Source: Abyssisolibacter fermentans (GTDB lineage Bacteria > Bacillota > Clostridia > Tissierellales > MCWD3). From it: 64,000 bases of DNA. A program made the translations under genes and the position numbers. Position 1 is the stretch's first letter. Every line of letters begins with the position of its first letter. Of this stretch, positions 16,581-25,780 are shown one piece after another. Below the pieces are notes generated by a model. The model did no database searches and was not told where the DNA came from. It saw nothing but the letters and a program-made list of their open reading frames with translations. The DNA is taken from positions 1 through 64,000 of the forward strand of contig NZ_LOHE01000077.1 of assembly GCF_001559865.1 (NCBI RefSeq). Reading direction: 5' to 3'.

Positions 16581-17516
16581 ATGACTATAGTACTAGTTAT
16601 TATAATTGTTATTTTATTAGTATTTGTATATATACAGCATTTAAGAATAAAAAATAGAAATAATAATCTAGCTTATATACATGAAAAATTAGAGGATATA
16701 ATTTCAAAAGGAAGTAGTGAGAGAATCTACATAACAACACAAAATACTTATATTAGAAATGTGCTAGTTAGTATAAATGAGCTTATAAATTACAATCAAA
16801 AAACAACTGCAAATTATAAAAGAAATCAAATTTATATGAAAAAAATGCTTTCAAATATTTCACATGATTTAAAAACACCTCTTACAGTTATATTGGGTTA
16901 TATAGAGACGCTGAATATTGATAATCAACTTGAGAATGATGAAATGAAGGAAGCACTATTAAAAGTTCAAAATAAAACAGAAGAATTAATTATATTAATC
17001 AATAAATTTTTCAATTTAGCAAAGCTTGAATCCGGAGACAAAGATATACCTATAACAAGAGTGAACATGAATGATATTTGCAGTCAAAATATTTTAGAAT
17101 TTTATGATGTGTTAAATAACAAAGGAATTGATGTTAAAATTAATATGCCGGATAATAATGTCTATGCATTTGGAAATGAGGAGGCAATGGGGAGAGTTCT
17201 AAATAATTTGATATCAAATGCAATTAGGTATGGTTATGAAGGAAAGGTAGTAGGATTAGATGTAAGAGCTGACGATGAATTTGTATATGTAGATGTTTGG
17301 GATAAGGGCAGAGGAATTGATGAAATTCATCAAGATAAAGTATTTGAAAGGTTATATACAGTTGAAGACTCGAGAAATAAATCATTCCAAGGCAGCGGCT
17401 TAGGTTTAACTATTACAAAAAGGCTTATTGAAAGAATGGATGCAGAGATACACTTGTACAGTAAACCGTATGATAAAACAATTTTTACAATTAAATTGAA
17501 AAGGATTTTATATTAA
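16581..17516 (+). CDS. Sensor histidine kinase with a minimal sensor region
   Basis: The 311-residue kinase has one N-terminal transmembrane helix (about 2-20) and no extracytoplasmic domain. The phosphoacceptor is His95 in NISHDLKTPL, and the ATP-binding domain has N, G1 (DKGRGI) and G2 (GSGLGLTI) boxes. Kinases this small that sit beside ABC exporters usually sense antibiotics through the transporter. The gene is translationally coupled: GGAGAAGTG at the regulator's end serves as its ribosome site. Confidence 0.9.
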   Translation: MTIVLVIIIVILLVFVYIQHLRIKNRNNNLAYIHEKLEDIISKGSSERIYITTQNTYIRNVLVSINELINYNQKTTANYKRNQIYMKKMLSNISHDLKTPLTVILGYIETLNIDNQLENDEMKEALLKVQNKTEELIILINKFFNLAKLESGDKDIPITRVNMNDICSQNILEFYDVLNNKGIDVKINMPDNNVYAFGNEEAMGRVLNNLISNAIRYGYEGKVVGLDVRADDEFVYVDVWDKGRGIDEIHQDKVFERLYTVEDSRNKSFQGSGLGLTITKRLIERMDAEIHLYSKPYDKTIFTIKLKRILY

Positions 17517-17520
17517 CGTG

Positions 17521-17572
17521 AAAACTGTATTAATTATGATGATATAATTAATACAGTTTTTACGTTATTTTT
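17521..17572 (+). terminator. Terminator after the first two-component system
   Basis: A long stem (AAACTGTATTAATTAT with ATAATTAATACAGTTT) is followed by T-rich sequence. Confidence 0.75.
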
Positions 17573-17727
17573 TCAACTTAAGAAATTTGTAAGAATTACT
17601 TAATGAAAAAGAGAGTTTCAAAAAATAAAATAAAACCATAGGATTTAAGTAGTATCAATTTAAGCTTAAAGAAGTTTGCTTTTCTAGAAGAGGGATGTTT
17701 GAATATATTAAGAGGAGAGTTGATAAT

Positions 17728-18651
17728 ATGGAGTATATTTTAAGAACTTATAATTTAACCAAGGCATATAAACAACAAGAAGTTGTATCAAATGTCAGTA
17801 TGAATATAAAAAAAGGTGAGATATATGGTTTTTTAGGACCAAATGGAGCTGGTAAAACAACAGTAATGAAGATGATTACAAATTTAGTTATTCCAACAGC
17901 AGGTGATATAGAGATTTTTGGCGAAAAAAAATCTGCTAATCCTTATGAATGCATGAAAAGGATTGGAAGTCTTATAGAATATCCAATTTTTTATGAAAAA
18001 TTAAATGGAAGAGAAAATATTGAATTACATTTAGAATACATGGGATGTTATGACAAAAAGGCTATAGATGATGCATTAAAGCTTGTAAATTTAAGAGGAA
18101 TAGACAAAAAACCTGTAAAGAACTTTTCTATGGGAATGAAACAGAGATTAGGTATTGCAAGAGCAATTATTACAAAACCAGAATTATTGATTTTAGATGA
18201 ACCTATTAATGGGCTTGATCCATCAGGTATAAAGGAGATAAGAGATATACTTAAAATGTTATCTAGAGAATATGGCATAACAATATTAATATCAAGTCAT
18301 ATATTAAGTGAAATAGAACAAATAGCTGATACTATTGGTGTTATAAGCAAAGGTAGATTAATAAAAGAAGTATCAATGAATTCAATACGTCAGAAAAGTA
18401 TGGAATATATTGAGGTAGAAGTTGAGGATTGTAAGAGAGCAGGTTATATTTTAGATAATAAGTTACATGTTAATAACTTTAAAATAATGGATGAAAAAAC
18501 AATTAGAATATATGATACAGAACTGTCATTAAATGAAGTTTCAAAAGCATTGGTTTTAAATGATATTATTATTAACACTATAAGTAAAAAACAAAGTTCT
18601 TTAGAAAATTATTTCTTGAAATTGGTAGATGGGGGTGTTGAAATTGATTAA
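17728..18651 (+). CDS. ABC transporter ATPase, BcrA-like (antibiotic export/protection)
   Basis: The 307-residue ATPase has Walker A GPNGAGKT, signature FSMGMKQRLG, Walker B LLILDEPINGLDP and the SSHIL H-loop, all in the BcrA/lantibiotic-protection pattern. A C-terminal domain of about 85 residues follows. The chosen ATG (17728) has AGGAGAG at proper spacing; an ATG 33 nt upstream lacks room for one. Its 3' end overlaps the permease start. With the upstream regulator pair it forms a bacitracin/lantibiotic-type self-protection set. Confidence 0.9.
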   Translation: MEYILRTYNLTKAYKQQEVVSNVSMNIKKGEIYGFLGPNGAGKTTVMKMITNLVIPTAGDIEIFGEKKSANPYECMKRIGSLIEYPIFYEKLNGRENIELHLEYMGCYDKKAIDDALKLVNLRGIDKKPVKNFSMGMKQRLGIARAIITKPELLILDEPINGLDPSGIKEIRDILKMLSREYGITILISSHILSEIEQIADTIGVISKGRLIKEVSMNSIRQKSMEYIEVEVEDCKRAGYILDNKLHVNNFKIMDEKTIRIYDTELSLNEVSKALVLNDIIINTISKKQSSLENYFLKLVDGGVEID

Positions 18652-19339
18652 TTTGATAAGATTAGAAATAAAGAAATTTAAATTTAAAGGTTATATTAGA
18701 TCTGCATTTATAACGGATTTAATAATATTAGCTTTTATGTTTTTTGTTATGATTATTTCAAAGGTTGAGAATACTTCAGATTTTAACAATTATAATAATC
18801 TTATTGCTTTTATTACAACTATAATAAATTCTACATATACTGTATTTGCTGGTGTACTGATATCAAAACTTATAATTGGTGAATACAAAAACAAGACTGT
18901 TAATGTGTTATTCAGCTATCCTGTAGATAGAAAAAAAATTATTTTGGCAAAGGTTGTTCTTATAACAGTATTCATTTTTATATCAATAGTATTTGCTTTT
19001 CTATTTGTTTTTTCTATTGTGTATATATCAGATGTGTTCACTCCTATAATATCAGATAGTCTAGAGATATCTATGTTATGTGATATTTTCTTAAATATTG
19101 TCATTTTAGCAGCTTTTAGTTCTATATTAAGTTTAATTCCATTATATTTTGGATTTAGAAAAAAATCTGTTTCAACAACAATTTTAACATCTTTATTAGT
19201 TATGGCTATTTTAAATTCAAGTAGTAATGGACAATCATTATCAGCAAACAATTATATAAATCTAGTATTTGCAGTTATAAGTATAATATTAACGTATATT
19301 ACTATCAAAAAAATAGATTGTAGAGATGCAGCTGCATAA
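18644..19339 (+). CDS. ABC-2-type permease partner of the BcrA-like ATPase
   Basis: The membrane protein of about 231 residues has roughly six transmembrane segments. A loop (YKNKTVNVLFSYPVDRKKIILAK in outline) is typical of ABC-2 permeases of BcrB/immunity type. The likely start is TTG at 18644, six nt after GGGGGTG and overlapping the ATPase stop by 8 nt; an ATG at 18629 is an alternative. Export substrate unknown. Confidence 0.83.
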   Translation: MINLIRLEIKKFKFKGYIRSAFITDLIILAFMFFVMIISKVENTSDFNNYNNLIAFITTIINSTYTVFAGVLISKLIIGEYKNKTVNVLFSYPVDRKKIILAKVVLITVFIFISIVFAFLFVFSIVYISDVFTPIISDSLEISMLCDIFLNIVILAAFSSILSLIPLYFGFRKKSVSTTILTSLLVMAILNSSSNGQSLSANNYINLVFAVISIILTYITIKKIDCRDAAA

Positions 19340-19390
19340 AAATAGATAAAATTATTATTGAAATATTAATGAAGTAGGTTTGATTTTTTT

Positions 19391-19422
19391 TAAAGTCTAT
19401 ATATAATATATATAGGCTTTAA
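19391..19422 (+). terminator. Hairpin after the first ABC exporter, possible terminator
   Basis: An AT-rich stem AAAG-CTATATATA/TATATATAG-CTTT with a weak T tail. Confidence 0.4.
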
Positions 19423-19472
19423 TAGTTTTGTTTAAAAAAGCATTATGCTTTAGATGAAAGGAATAAAATACA

Positions 19473-20762
19473 ATGAAAGACATAAATAGTTGGTATAGAC
19501 TCGATAATGCTGCAAAAATCTTTCCTGCTGCATCGTCTTCTAGTAATACATCTACATTTAGAGTAGCAATAACACTAAAAGAAAAGATAAAACCTGAATT
19601 TTTACAAAGAGCACTTGATATTGTTATTTTAAGGTTTCCTACATTAGGGGTTAGAATACGCAAAGGATTATTTTGGTATTTCTTTGAACCAAATGAGAAG
19701 AAACTTTTAATACAAAGGGAAATAGATTACCCGTGTCATAAAATAGACCTAAGAACAAATAATGGATATCTTTTAAAGGTTTTATATTTTAATTGCCGTA
19801 TTTCTGTAGAAATTTTTCATTCCCTTACTGATGGTAATGGTGCTTTAGAGTTTTTAAAATCACTTACATATGAGTATTTGCGTATGCAAGATATTGATAT
19901 ACAACATGAAAATATGATATTAACTTCTGATGAAATACCTAGTAAATATGAAATAGAAGATAGTTTTCAAAAATACTATCAACCATGTGATTTGTCGAGT
20001 ATTAAAGAGAAGAAAGCTTATCAAATTGAAGGTTCTTTTTTTGATCCTTTTGGTAACAATGTGATACATGGAGTAGTTAGTGCATCAAAAATTAATACTA
20101 AAGCCAAAGAATATGGAGTAACTATAACTGAATATATAATTGGTCTATTCATTTATTCAATATATAATGAAACAATGAGATATGGTATATATAACGAGCC
20201 AGTTAATATAGCTGTACCTGTAAATCTCAGAAAAATTTTTCCATCAAAAACATTAAGAAATTTTTTTTCTGTAGTTAATGTAGGTTTATCATTAGGTAAA
20301 GATGCAGCTTTAGACGAGATTTTAAAAGAAGTAAAAAGACAACTAAGAGATAAAATTAAAAGGGAAAACCTTTATCCCAAAATAGCTGAAAATATAAGAT
20401 TCGAAAAGCTACTTATAGCAAGATTCATTCCTTTATGGATTAAGAATATTATAATGCGTTTAGCATTTTATAATTCAAATATAAGAAAGACAAGCACAGT
20501 GACAAATATGGGTAGAATAAAATTACCTGAATCTATGAGTAAACAAGTAGAGCGCGTTGATGCTATTTTATATTCTTCCAAAAAAAGTCCTATTAATTGT
20601 GGAGTATGTTCAGTGGATGATAAATTGACAATAACATTTTCAAGATCAATAGTAAAAACTGAAATAATAAGACACTTTTTTTCTTATATATCAAAACAAG
20701 AGGGAATCAGTGTTGATATATATTCAAATGAATGGGGGATCAAAACTAATGAAAAAATGTAA
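19473..20762 (+). CDS. Condensation-fold acyltransferase (alcohol acetyltransferase-like)
   Basis: The 429-residue protein belongs to the CAT/condensation superfamily. The active-site motif HxxxDG is intact as His116-S-L-T-Asp120-Gly121. Both halves of the fold seem present (N-terminal RFPTLGVRIRKG, C-terminal TNMGRIKLPE and NCGVCSVDDKLTITFSRSI), with the VNLRKIFPSKTLRNFF stretch typical of this alcohol-acyltransferase-like group. No carrier-protein or adenylation domain is nearby, so the acyl donor is probably free acyl-CoA or an unlinked carrier protein. It overlaps the next gene by 14 nt, which implies coupled expression. Substrate unknown. Confidence 0.83.
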   Translation: MKDINSWYRLDNAAKIFPAASSSSNTSTFRVAITLKEKIKPEFLQRALDIVILRFPTLGVRIRKGLFWYFFEPNEKKLLIQREIDYPCHKIDLRTNNGYLLKVLYFNCRISVEIFHSLTDGNGALEFLKSLTYEYLRMQDIDIQHENMILTSDEIPSKYEIEDSFQKYYQPCDLSSIKEKKAYQIEGSFFDPFGNNVIHGVVSASKINTKAKEYGVTITEYIIGLFIYSIYNETMRYGIYNEPVNIAVPVNLRKIFPSKTLRNFFSVVNVGLSLGKDAALDEILKEVKRQLRDKIKRENLYPKIAENIRFEKLLIARFIPLWIKNIIMRLAFYNSNIRKTSTVTNMGRIKLPESMSKQVERVDAILYSSKKSPINCGVCSVDDKLTITFSRSIVKTEIIRHFFSYISKQEGISVDIYSNEWGIKTNEKM

Positions 20763-21414
20763 TTATTGCAATGCTTATGTAGATGAATATTTAGCCATAT
20801 GTCCACTTTGTTTGAAATCTTTAAAAGAATCTGAAGCTAAAAAAAATCCTGAATATCCTAAATATGATATTAATCAAATGAGACAAAATTTGAAGTTGAG
20901 ATTTTTATTGTTTTTATCTATAATCATAATAAGTATTTGTACGCTTATCAATGTACTTAATTACAATGGTGTACCGTGGGTTTTATACATAATTTCTCCT
21001 ATATTATACTTATGGTTATTAATTAGAAATACATTAATGTCTAAGACGCATTACGGGGTAAGAATTTTGCTGCAATTAATTGGTATATCATTTTTTTTAT
21101 TTGTTATTGATACAACACAAGGTGGTTATAGTTGGTCTGTCAATATAGTTATACCATTTTTAATAATCGTAGCAATAATTTTGATAACAATAATAGTATA
21201 TACAAAACAAATGTTGTGGAAAGATTATATAGGGTATTTATTTGTTATGACATTCATTGGATTCATTCCCATATTATTCTTTGCTATTGGTATAGTAGAC
21301 ACATTATGGCCAAGTGCAGTTTCAGCATTATATGCTATATTAACATTAGTTGGTATGTTTATTTTATCAAATAAAAAGTTTAAAACCGAATTTATAAGAA
21401 GATTTCATATATAA
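20749..21414 (+). CDS. Zinc-ribbon polytopic membrane protein (DUF6320-like)
   Basis: The 221-residue protein starts with a zinc-ribbon knuckle pair (Cys4, Cys7, Cys18, Cys21: CNYC and CPLC). About six transmembrane helices fill residues 50-215. The chosen ATG (20749) follows GGGGGATC and lies inside the acyltransferase 3' end. The overlap and the recurring pairing I recall for these two families suggest a joint membrane-linked acylation function, which is inference. No enzymatic motif is visible in the membrane part. Confidence 0.78.
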   Translation: MKKCNYCNAYVDEYLAICPLCLKSLKESEAKKNPEYPKYDINQMRQNLKLRFLLFLSIIIISICTLINVLNYNGVPWVLYIISPILYLWLLIRNTLMSKTHYGVRILLQLIGISFFLFVIDTTQGGYSWSVNIVIPFLIIVAIILITIIVYTKQMLWKDYIGYLFVMTFIGFIPILFFAIGIVDTLWPSAVSALYAILTLVGMFILSNKKFKTEFIRRFHI

Positions 21415-21439
21415 ATGTAGCAGTATAAGGGGGCTTATA

Positions 21440-22537
21440 ATGAAAAAAATTATCAAGATAAATAAAAATAATGATTATAGAATAGTAGTTATTAGTGATA
21501 TCCACGGAGGATTAGATTTATTAAAAAGATTAATAAGCAAAGTTAGTTTAAAAAAAGAAGACTACCTTATTATACTAGGTGATACTTTACAAAGAGGTTC
21601 ACAAAACATAGAAACATTAGAGTATATGAAAAAGTTATCTAATAGACAAAATACAATTATCTTATCTGGTAATCATGAAAGATACATATTGTCACTATTA
21701 GACGAAAAGAGATGTGAAAAACTTGATTATCATTTAAAGAATATCAAGTATCCATGTATTATAAAAGAATGGATGAAAGAACTGGCAGTTGAGTATAAAA
21801 GCATTGATGATGCTATAGAAATACAGAATAAAATAAAACATAGATATAAAGATGAATTAGATTTTATGAGGAGTTTACCAGTAGCATTGGAATTTGATGA
21901 GTTTATTTTTGTACATGCAGGCGTAGAAAATATAGATAACTGGAAAGAATCAAAGGTAGAATCGTTACTTGCAATTAAGAGATTTTTAGATTTAGAGCAT
22001 AAATCAAGCAAATATGTTGTAGTTGGTCATTGGCCAACACAGAACTACAGACATAGAAGTCTCAGCGGAAATGTAATAATTGATAATAATAAAAAAATAA
22101 TTTCAATAGATGGTGGATATGGAGTTAAATATGTTGGCCAGATGAATGCTTTAATAATTGAAAAGAAAGATAATCAAATAGCTTTTAAAAGTTTAGCAGA
22201 AGATAACTTTAAAACTGCCAAAATATCCAAAGACTTTCATATTAAAAATGATAATATAGTAAAACTTGATTGGCAGGATAATGAATTTGAGTTCATCAAG
22301 AAAGAAGAAGAATTTTCAATATGTAAAAAGGTAAGTACACAGGAAATATTTTTATTAAAGAATGAATTCATTAAAGATATATCGGGGAAATTAAGCATTA
22401 GTTATGATGTTGTATCATTATTTCTTGATGTTAAAAAAGGTGAGGATATTAAAGTTATAGGTTGTTTTGGTAAATATGTTTTTGGTAAATGTAAAAATGA
22501 AATAGGATGGGTAAAAGCGGATTGCGTGAATTTATAA
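21440..22537 (+). CDS. PPP-type metallophosphoesterase with C-terminal SH3-like domain
   Basis: The 365-residue protein has the metal-binding motifs of serine/threonine or diadenosine-tetraphosphate phosphatases in order: SDIHGG (about 18-23), GDTLQRG (about 47-53), GNHER (about 76-80), a later HAG and VVGHWPT. Residues about 285-365 are an extra domain rich in short strands ending GWVKADCVNL, which looks like a bacterial SH3 fold. There is no signal peptide, so it is probably cytoplasmic. Whether it acts on proteins or nucleotides cannot be decided. A terminator follows. Confidence 0.85.
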   Translation: MKKIIKINKNNDYRIVVISDIHGGLDLLKRLISKVSLKKEDYLIILGDTLQRGSQNIETLEYMKKLSNRQNTIILSGNHERYILSLLDEKRCEKLDYHLKNIKYPCIIKEWMKELAVEYKSIDDAIEIQNKIKHRYKDELDFMRSLPVALEFDEFIFVHAGVENIDNWKESKVESLLAIKRFLDLEHKSSKYVVVGHWPTQNYRHRSLSGNVIIDNNKKIISIDGGYGVKYVGQMNALIIEKKDNQIAFKSLAEDNFKTAKISKDFHIKNDNIVKLDWQDNEFEFIKKEEEFSICKKVSTQEIFLLKNEFIKDISGKLSISYDVVSLFLDVKKGEDIKVIGCFGKYVFGKCKNEIGWVKADCVNL

Positions 22538-22567
22538 AATGACAACAATATTTTGGTTGTCATTTTT
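22538..22567 (+). terminator. Terminator of the phosphoesterase gene
   Basis: AAATGACAAC pairs with GTTGTCATTT around a 9-nt loop and ends in a T run. Confidence 0.82.
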
Positions 22568-22689
22568 AATATGCTTAAAGATTATGCTATAATGCAAAAA
22601 CACTATAAAAATTAATTGGGATGAGTCTATGTTTGCTATTTTTCTATATAAATAATTAATTTAAATTCGTTTAATTCTATAGTATGTGG

Positions 22690-22885
22690 CGAAGGAGCCA
22701 TGCAGGAATCTTTTTTTTACGCGGTGGTGTACATGTTTTGAATAGAGAACAGAAATCTATGATTTTTCGTGAATCACTTACTGCTAGGGATGAAATGAGT
22801 AGGAGTTACATCCTTATTAAAAGTGGAAGGAAAAAACATGCGCATCAATGTTCCTTAGAAAGAAACCTTGCATGTCTCCTAGTAA
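22690..22885. repeat. Composite palindromic element related to the MITE-like family
   Basis: Its inner part (about 22740-22840) shares with the element at 24957-25180 the ordered modules GAGAAC..AAATCT.TGATTTT, GTGAATC.CTTA and a hairpin closed by TTATTAAAAG-like sequence. The outer part forms a long-range stem, with CATGCA..GG near 22699-22711 facing CC..TGCATG near 22867-22876. The terminal inverted repeats of the family are missing. A 73-codon open frame over it has no family likeness and I do not call it a gene. Confidence 0.5.
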
Positions 22886-23009
22886 CTGTATTGGTTGCTT
22901 GTTAATAATGCAATTCATGTTTGATATCCAGAAGGGTATTAATATATTTGAAATTGCAACTTTATGGTATAATAAACAGTGTAATAAAAAATTGAAAAAG
23001 GAGAAAAAT

Positions 23010-23474
23010 ATGGGGGATTATATAGGTGACCTTCGTAAATTAGTAGGAACTAGACCAATAATAATGTGTGGAGCTAATGTAATACTAATAAACAAAGAAG
23101 GAGCAATACTACTGCATCACAGAACTGATAGAGATTGGTGGGGATTACCTGGAGGAGCTATGGAATTAGGAGAATCCTTAGAAGAAACAGCTAAAAGAGA
23201 AGTAAAAGAAGAAGTCAATTTAGAATGTCATAAATTAATGCTTTTGAATGTGTTTTCAGGTAAAGAATTATATTATAAATATCCAGATGGCAATGAGGTT
23301 TACAATGTGACTGCTACATATGTATGCAAAGATTATAGGGGAGATATAAAGGTAGATATGGTAGAAGGAAGAGATGCTAAATTTTTTGCTATAGATGAAA
23401 TACCAGAAAATTTAAGTGATCCTATAAGGGTTTGTTTGGATGAATTTATTGATAGGTATAGTGAATTTTATTAA
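23010..23474 (+). CDS. Nudix hydrolase
   Basis: The 154-residue protein has a complete Nudix box: GGAMELGESLEETAKREVKEEVNL, with all the Glu ligands present. The upstream LLHHRTDRDWWGLPGG strand pattern also fits. Members remove nucleoside diphosphates linked to other groups; the close pattern is that of ADP-ribose/nucleotide-sugar-like or MutT-like enzymes, but the substrate is open. ATG 23010 follows AAAAAGGAG; the frame is open upstream only because it runs into the repeat element. Confidence 0.9.
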   Translation: MGDYIGDLRKLVGTRPIIMCGANVILINKEGAILLHHRTDRDWWGLPGGAMELGESLEETAKREVKEEVNLECHKLMLLNVFSGKELYYKYPDGNEVYNVTATYVCKDYRGDIKVDMVEGRDAKFFAIDEIPENLSDPIRVCLDEFIDRYSEFY

Positions 23475-23561
23475 GATTATATATGACGTATAGTTGTCAT
23501 GTTACATATGGTAATATGAATTTTAATAGAATTACATCTATAAAATACTAGGAGGCATATT

Positions 23562-24392
23562 ATGATTGAAATACCTGAAGCTGTTACAATTACAAGACAA
23601 ATTAATGAAACACTGACAGGTAAAAAAATCACTAAAGTTATAGCAAATTCTTCACCTCATAAGTTTGCTTGGTTTTATGAAGACCCTAAGGATTATCCAA
23701 AAAGGTTAATGGGTAAAACTATAGAAAAAGCAAATGTTTATGGAAGTTTTGTAGAGGTTAAATTAGGGATTACTAAATTGCTATTAGGTGATGGAGTTAA
23801 CTTTAAGTATATTAAAGCGGGTGAAAAACTACCTAAAAAGCATCAATTGTTATTAGAATTTGATGATAATACTGTCTTAACAGCAGGTGTTCAAATGTAT
23901 GGTGGTTTATGGTGCTATGAAGATGGAGAATTTGATAATCAATATTTGGAGATAGCAAGGCAAAAACCTTCTCCACTTTCTGATAAGTTTGACTATGAAT
24001 ATTTTACAGCTTTAATATCAGATGAAGCTTTGCAGAAAAAAAGTATTAAAGCTGTATTAGCTACTGAGCAGCGTATACCCGGGTTTGGAAATGGTGTGCT
24101 TCAAGATATATTGTTTAACGCAAAAATTCATCCAAAAAGAAAGTTTGTTTCATTAGATGAGAAAGAAATAAAAATACTTTATAATTCTATAAAAACTACC
24201 TTACACGATATGACTATGAAAAATGGCAGAGATACTGAAAAAGATTTGTTTGGAAACTTAGGTAATTATAAAACTAAGCTCAGTAAGAAAACAGTAAAAG
24301 AACCATGTAAATTGTGCGGAGGTAAAATCATAAAAAAAGCCTATTTAGGCGGGAGTATATATTACTGTGAACAGTGTCAAAAGGAGCATTAA
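23562..24392 (+). CDS. Fpg/Nei-family DNA glycosylase-like protein without the N-terminal proline
   Basis: The 276-residue protein has the H2TH region (ATEQRIPGFGNGVLQDILFNAKIHPKR) and the C-terminal zinc finger CKLCGG..YYCEQCQ of Fpg/endonuclease VIII. In active enzymes the chain begins P-E-L-P-E after Met removal and that proline is the nucleophile. Here it reads MIEIPEA, so the proline is Ile while the catalytic Glu3 is kept. I recall a clostridial subgroup with this start, so it may use another nucleophile or only bind DNA. AGGAGG precedes the ATG. Confidence 0.85.
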   Translation: MIEIPEAVTITRQINETLTGKKITKVIANSSPHKFAWFYEDPKDYPKRLMGKTIEKANVYGSFVEVKLGITKLLLGDGVNFKYIKAGEKLPKKHQLLLEFDDNTVLTAGVQMYGGLWCYEDGEFDNQYLEIARQKPSPLSDKFDYEYFTALISDEALQKKSIKAVLATEQRIPGFGNGVLQDILFNAKIHPKRKFVSLDEKEIKILYNSIKTTLHDMTMKNGRDTEKDLFGNLGNYKTKLSKKTVKEPCKLCGGKIIKKAYLGGSIYYCEQCQKEH

Positions 24393-24421
24393 TATACAAA
24401 ATCTTTGGAGGAACAAGATTA

Positions 24422-24895
24422 GTGAATATGAATAAACATAATATTCTTAATGAAATATATGAGCCTTTACATAAAAAAGTGAAATCTATTTATAAAGAAG
24501 TAGTGGATAACGGATACAAAGCATCAATAGGTTGGTATAATATGCACTCTGTCAAATATAATGATGATTTTTTAACTGAATTTTTTCCTATCCCTATTAT
24601 TACTATAGAATCAATAGGAGATATTGGGCTTAACATCGATTCAATATTTTTTGAAACGACTATATCAAGAGAAAAGGCACTTGAAGTTGATTATGCTTCA
24701 TTGATAGAAAAGTATTCTATTGAAGTATACGGAGCAGATGATTATTTGACCGATTTTTATAATAAAAATATGCTACTTTCTGATATTAAAACAAGAATTC
24801 AAGGCAGTAAGGAAACTCAAATATGCATTGCATTATATTTTGATATGAATATTGAAACAAATATATTATTGGAAATAATATCGGTTTTTATATAA
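24422..24895 (+). CDS. Uncharacterised protein
   Basis: About 157 residues, mixed alpha/beta composition, no signal peptide and no transmembrane segment. I do not recognise the family. A GTG at 24422 lies 10 nt after TTTGGAGG; an in-frame ATG (24428) is slightly far. The frame is open further upstream into the glycosylase gene, but without a ribosome site. It follows the glycosylase by 30 nt and is probably cotranscribed. Patterns such as GWYNMHSVKYNDDFLTEFFPIPIIT suggest a conserved core, but no catalytic residue can be named. Confidence 0.7.
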   Translation: MNMNKHNILNEIYEPLHKKVKSIYKEVVDNGYKASIGWYNMHSVKYNDDFLTEFFPIPIITIESIGDIGLNIDSIFFETTISREKALEVDYASLIEKYSIEVYGADDYLTDFYNKNMLLSDIKTRIQGSKETQICIALYFDMNIETNILLEIISVFI

Positions 24896-24956
24896 ATAAA
24901 AAATTATTATATCAAACTATTCTATACCACCTACTATTATTAATTTGATATAATTA

Positions 24957-25180
24957 TCCATGATTATTCGTATAACTTTGAATAGTATGGTGTATAATTT
25001 TGAATTAGAAGATTCCAATGAATTTGAAGGCATACCGAGTTGGTATGTCGAGAATTTAATGACATCTTCTAATCATGAGCAGAGAACTAAAATCTGTGAT
25101 TTTATGTGAATCGCTTATTCATTCGAAGAATGAGGTTCATTTATAAAAGGTATTTAATTTTCTATGAGTAATCTGGGATT
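24957..25180 (+). mobile_element. MITE-like palindromic element, fullest copy (R1)
   Basis: About 224 bp between genes. Ends are CATGATTATTCGTATAACT and CTATGAGTAATCTGGGATTA, imperfect inverted repeats (GATTATTC and GAGTAATC). Inside are nested palindromes: TTAGAAGAT..ATCTTCTAA around GGCATACC/GGTATGTC (24996-25073), then a module with CAGAGAACTAAAATCTG and a TCATTC/GAATGA hairpin. No coding capacity. Related copies lie at 32912, 39459, 50733 and 61146. Confidence 0.7.
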
Positions 25181-25213
25181 ATAATAACAAATAATAATAG
25201 TGAGGATTAAATT

Positions 25214-25762
25214 ATGACTTTGAAGAATAACTTAACAATTAGAGAATTAACACTTGATGATTTAGCTTATGATTTACTTAAGCATTTTAATCGTTTTCAA
25301 GAAGTAAAGCGTGCATGGAGAAAAGAAAACGATCAATATATCTTAAAAGATATTTGTTTTACTGAGCATTGGGATGAAAATGAAAAATTACACATAGTAA
25401 AAGACGTATTTTATGACTGCATTAAAAATGGTGGGACTATTTTAGGAGGATTTGATGACAATAAATTAATTGCTTTTGCATGTATTGTAAATGAGTTCTT
25501 TGGTAGTTACAATCAATATTTACAGCTATCAAAGCTCCACGTGTCCAATGAATATAGAAACTATGGATTGGGAAAAAAATTATTTGTATTATGTTGTGAA
25601 ATAGCTAAAGAAAAAGATGCAAAAAAACTCTATATATCAGCAAACTCCTCAGAGGAAACACAAGCTTTTTATGTTAAAAGGGGCTGTGTAGAGGCAGCAG
25701 AAATTAATAAAGAATTAGCTGACAAAGAGCCATATGATTGTCAAATGGAGTATGTATTATAA
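25214..25762 (+). CDS. GNAT-family N-acetyltransferase
   Basis: The 182-residue protein has the acetyl-CoA-binding motif of the GNAT fold (LHVSNEYRNYGLGKKLFVLCCEIAKE) followed by the typical KKLYISANSSEETQAFYVKRGC strand-helix-strand. The acceptor substrate is unknown. The ATG has only a modest ribosome site (GTGAGGA). It begins 34 nt after the MITE-like element and is closely followed by a CPBP protease gene (18 nt). Confidence 0.85.
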   Translation: MTLKNNLTIRELTLDDLAYDLLKHFNRFQEVKRAWRKENDQYILKDICFTEHWDENEKLHIVKDVFYDCIKNGGTILGGFDDNKLIAFACIVNEFFGSYNQYLQLSKLHVSNEYRNYGLGKKLFVLCCEIAKEKDAKKLYISANSSEETQAFYVKRGCVEAAEINKELADKEPYDCQMEYVL

Positions 25763-25780
25763 TTTTATTGGAGTGTATAA

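Noticed and set aside
22684-22905. 73-codon frame before the Nudix gene
   Set aside because: Lies on the palindromic composite element, with no ribosome site and no family likeness.
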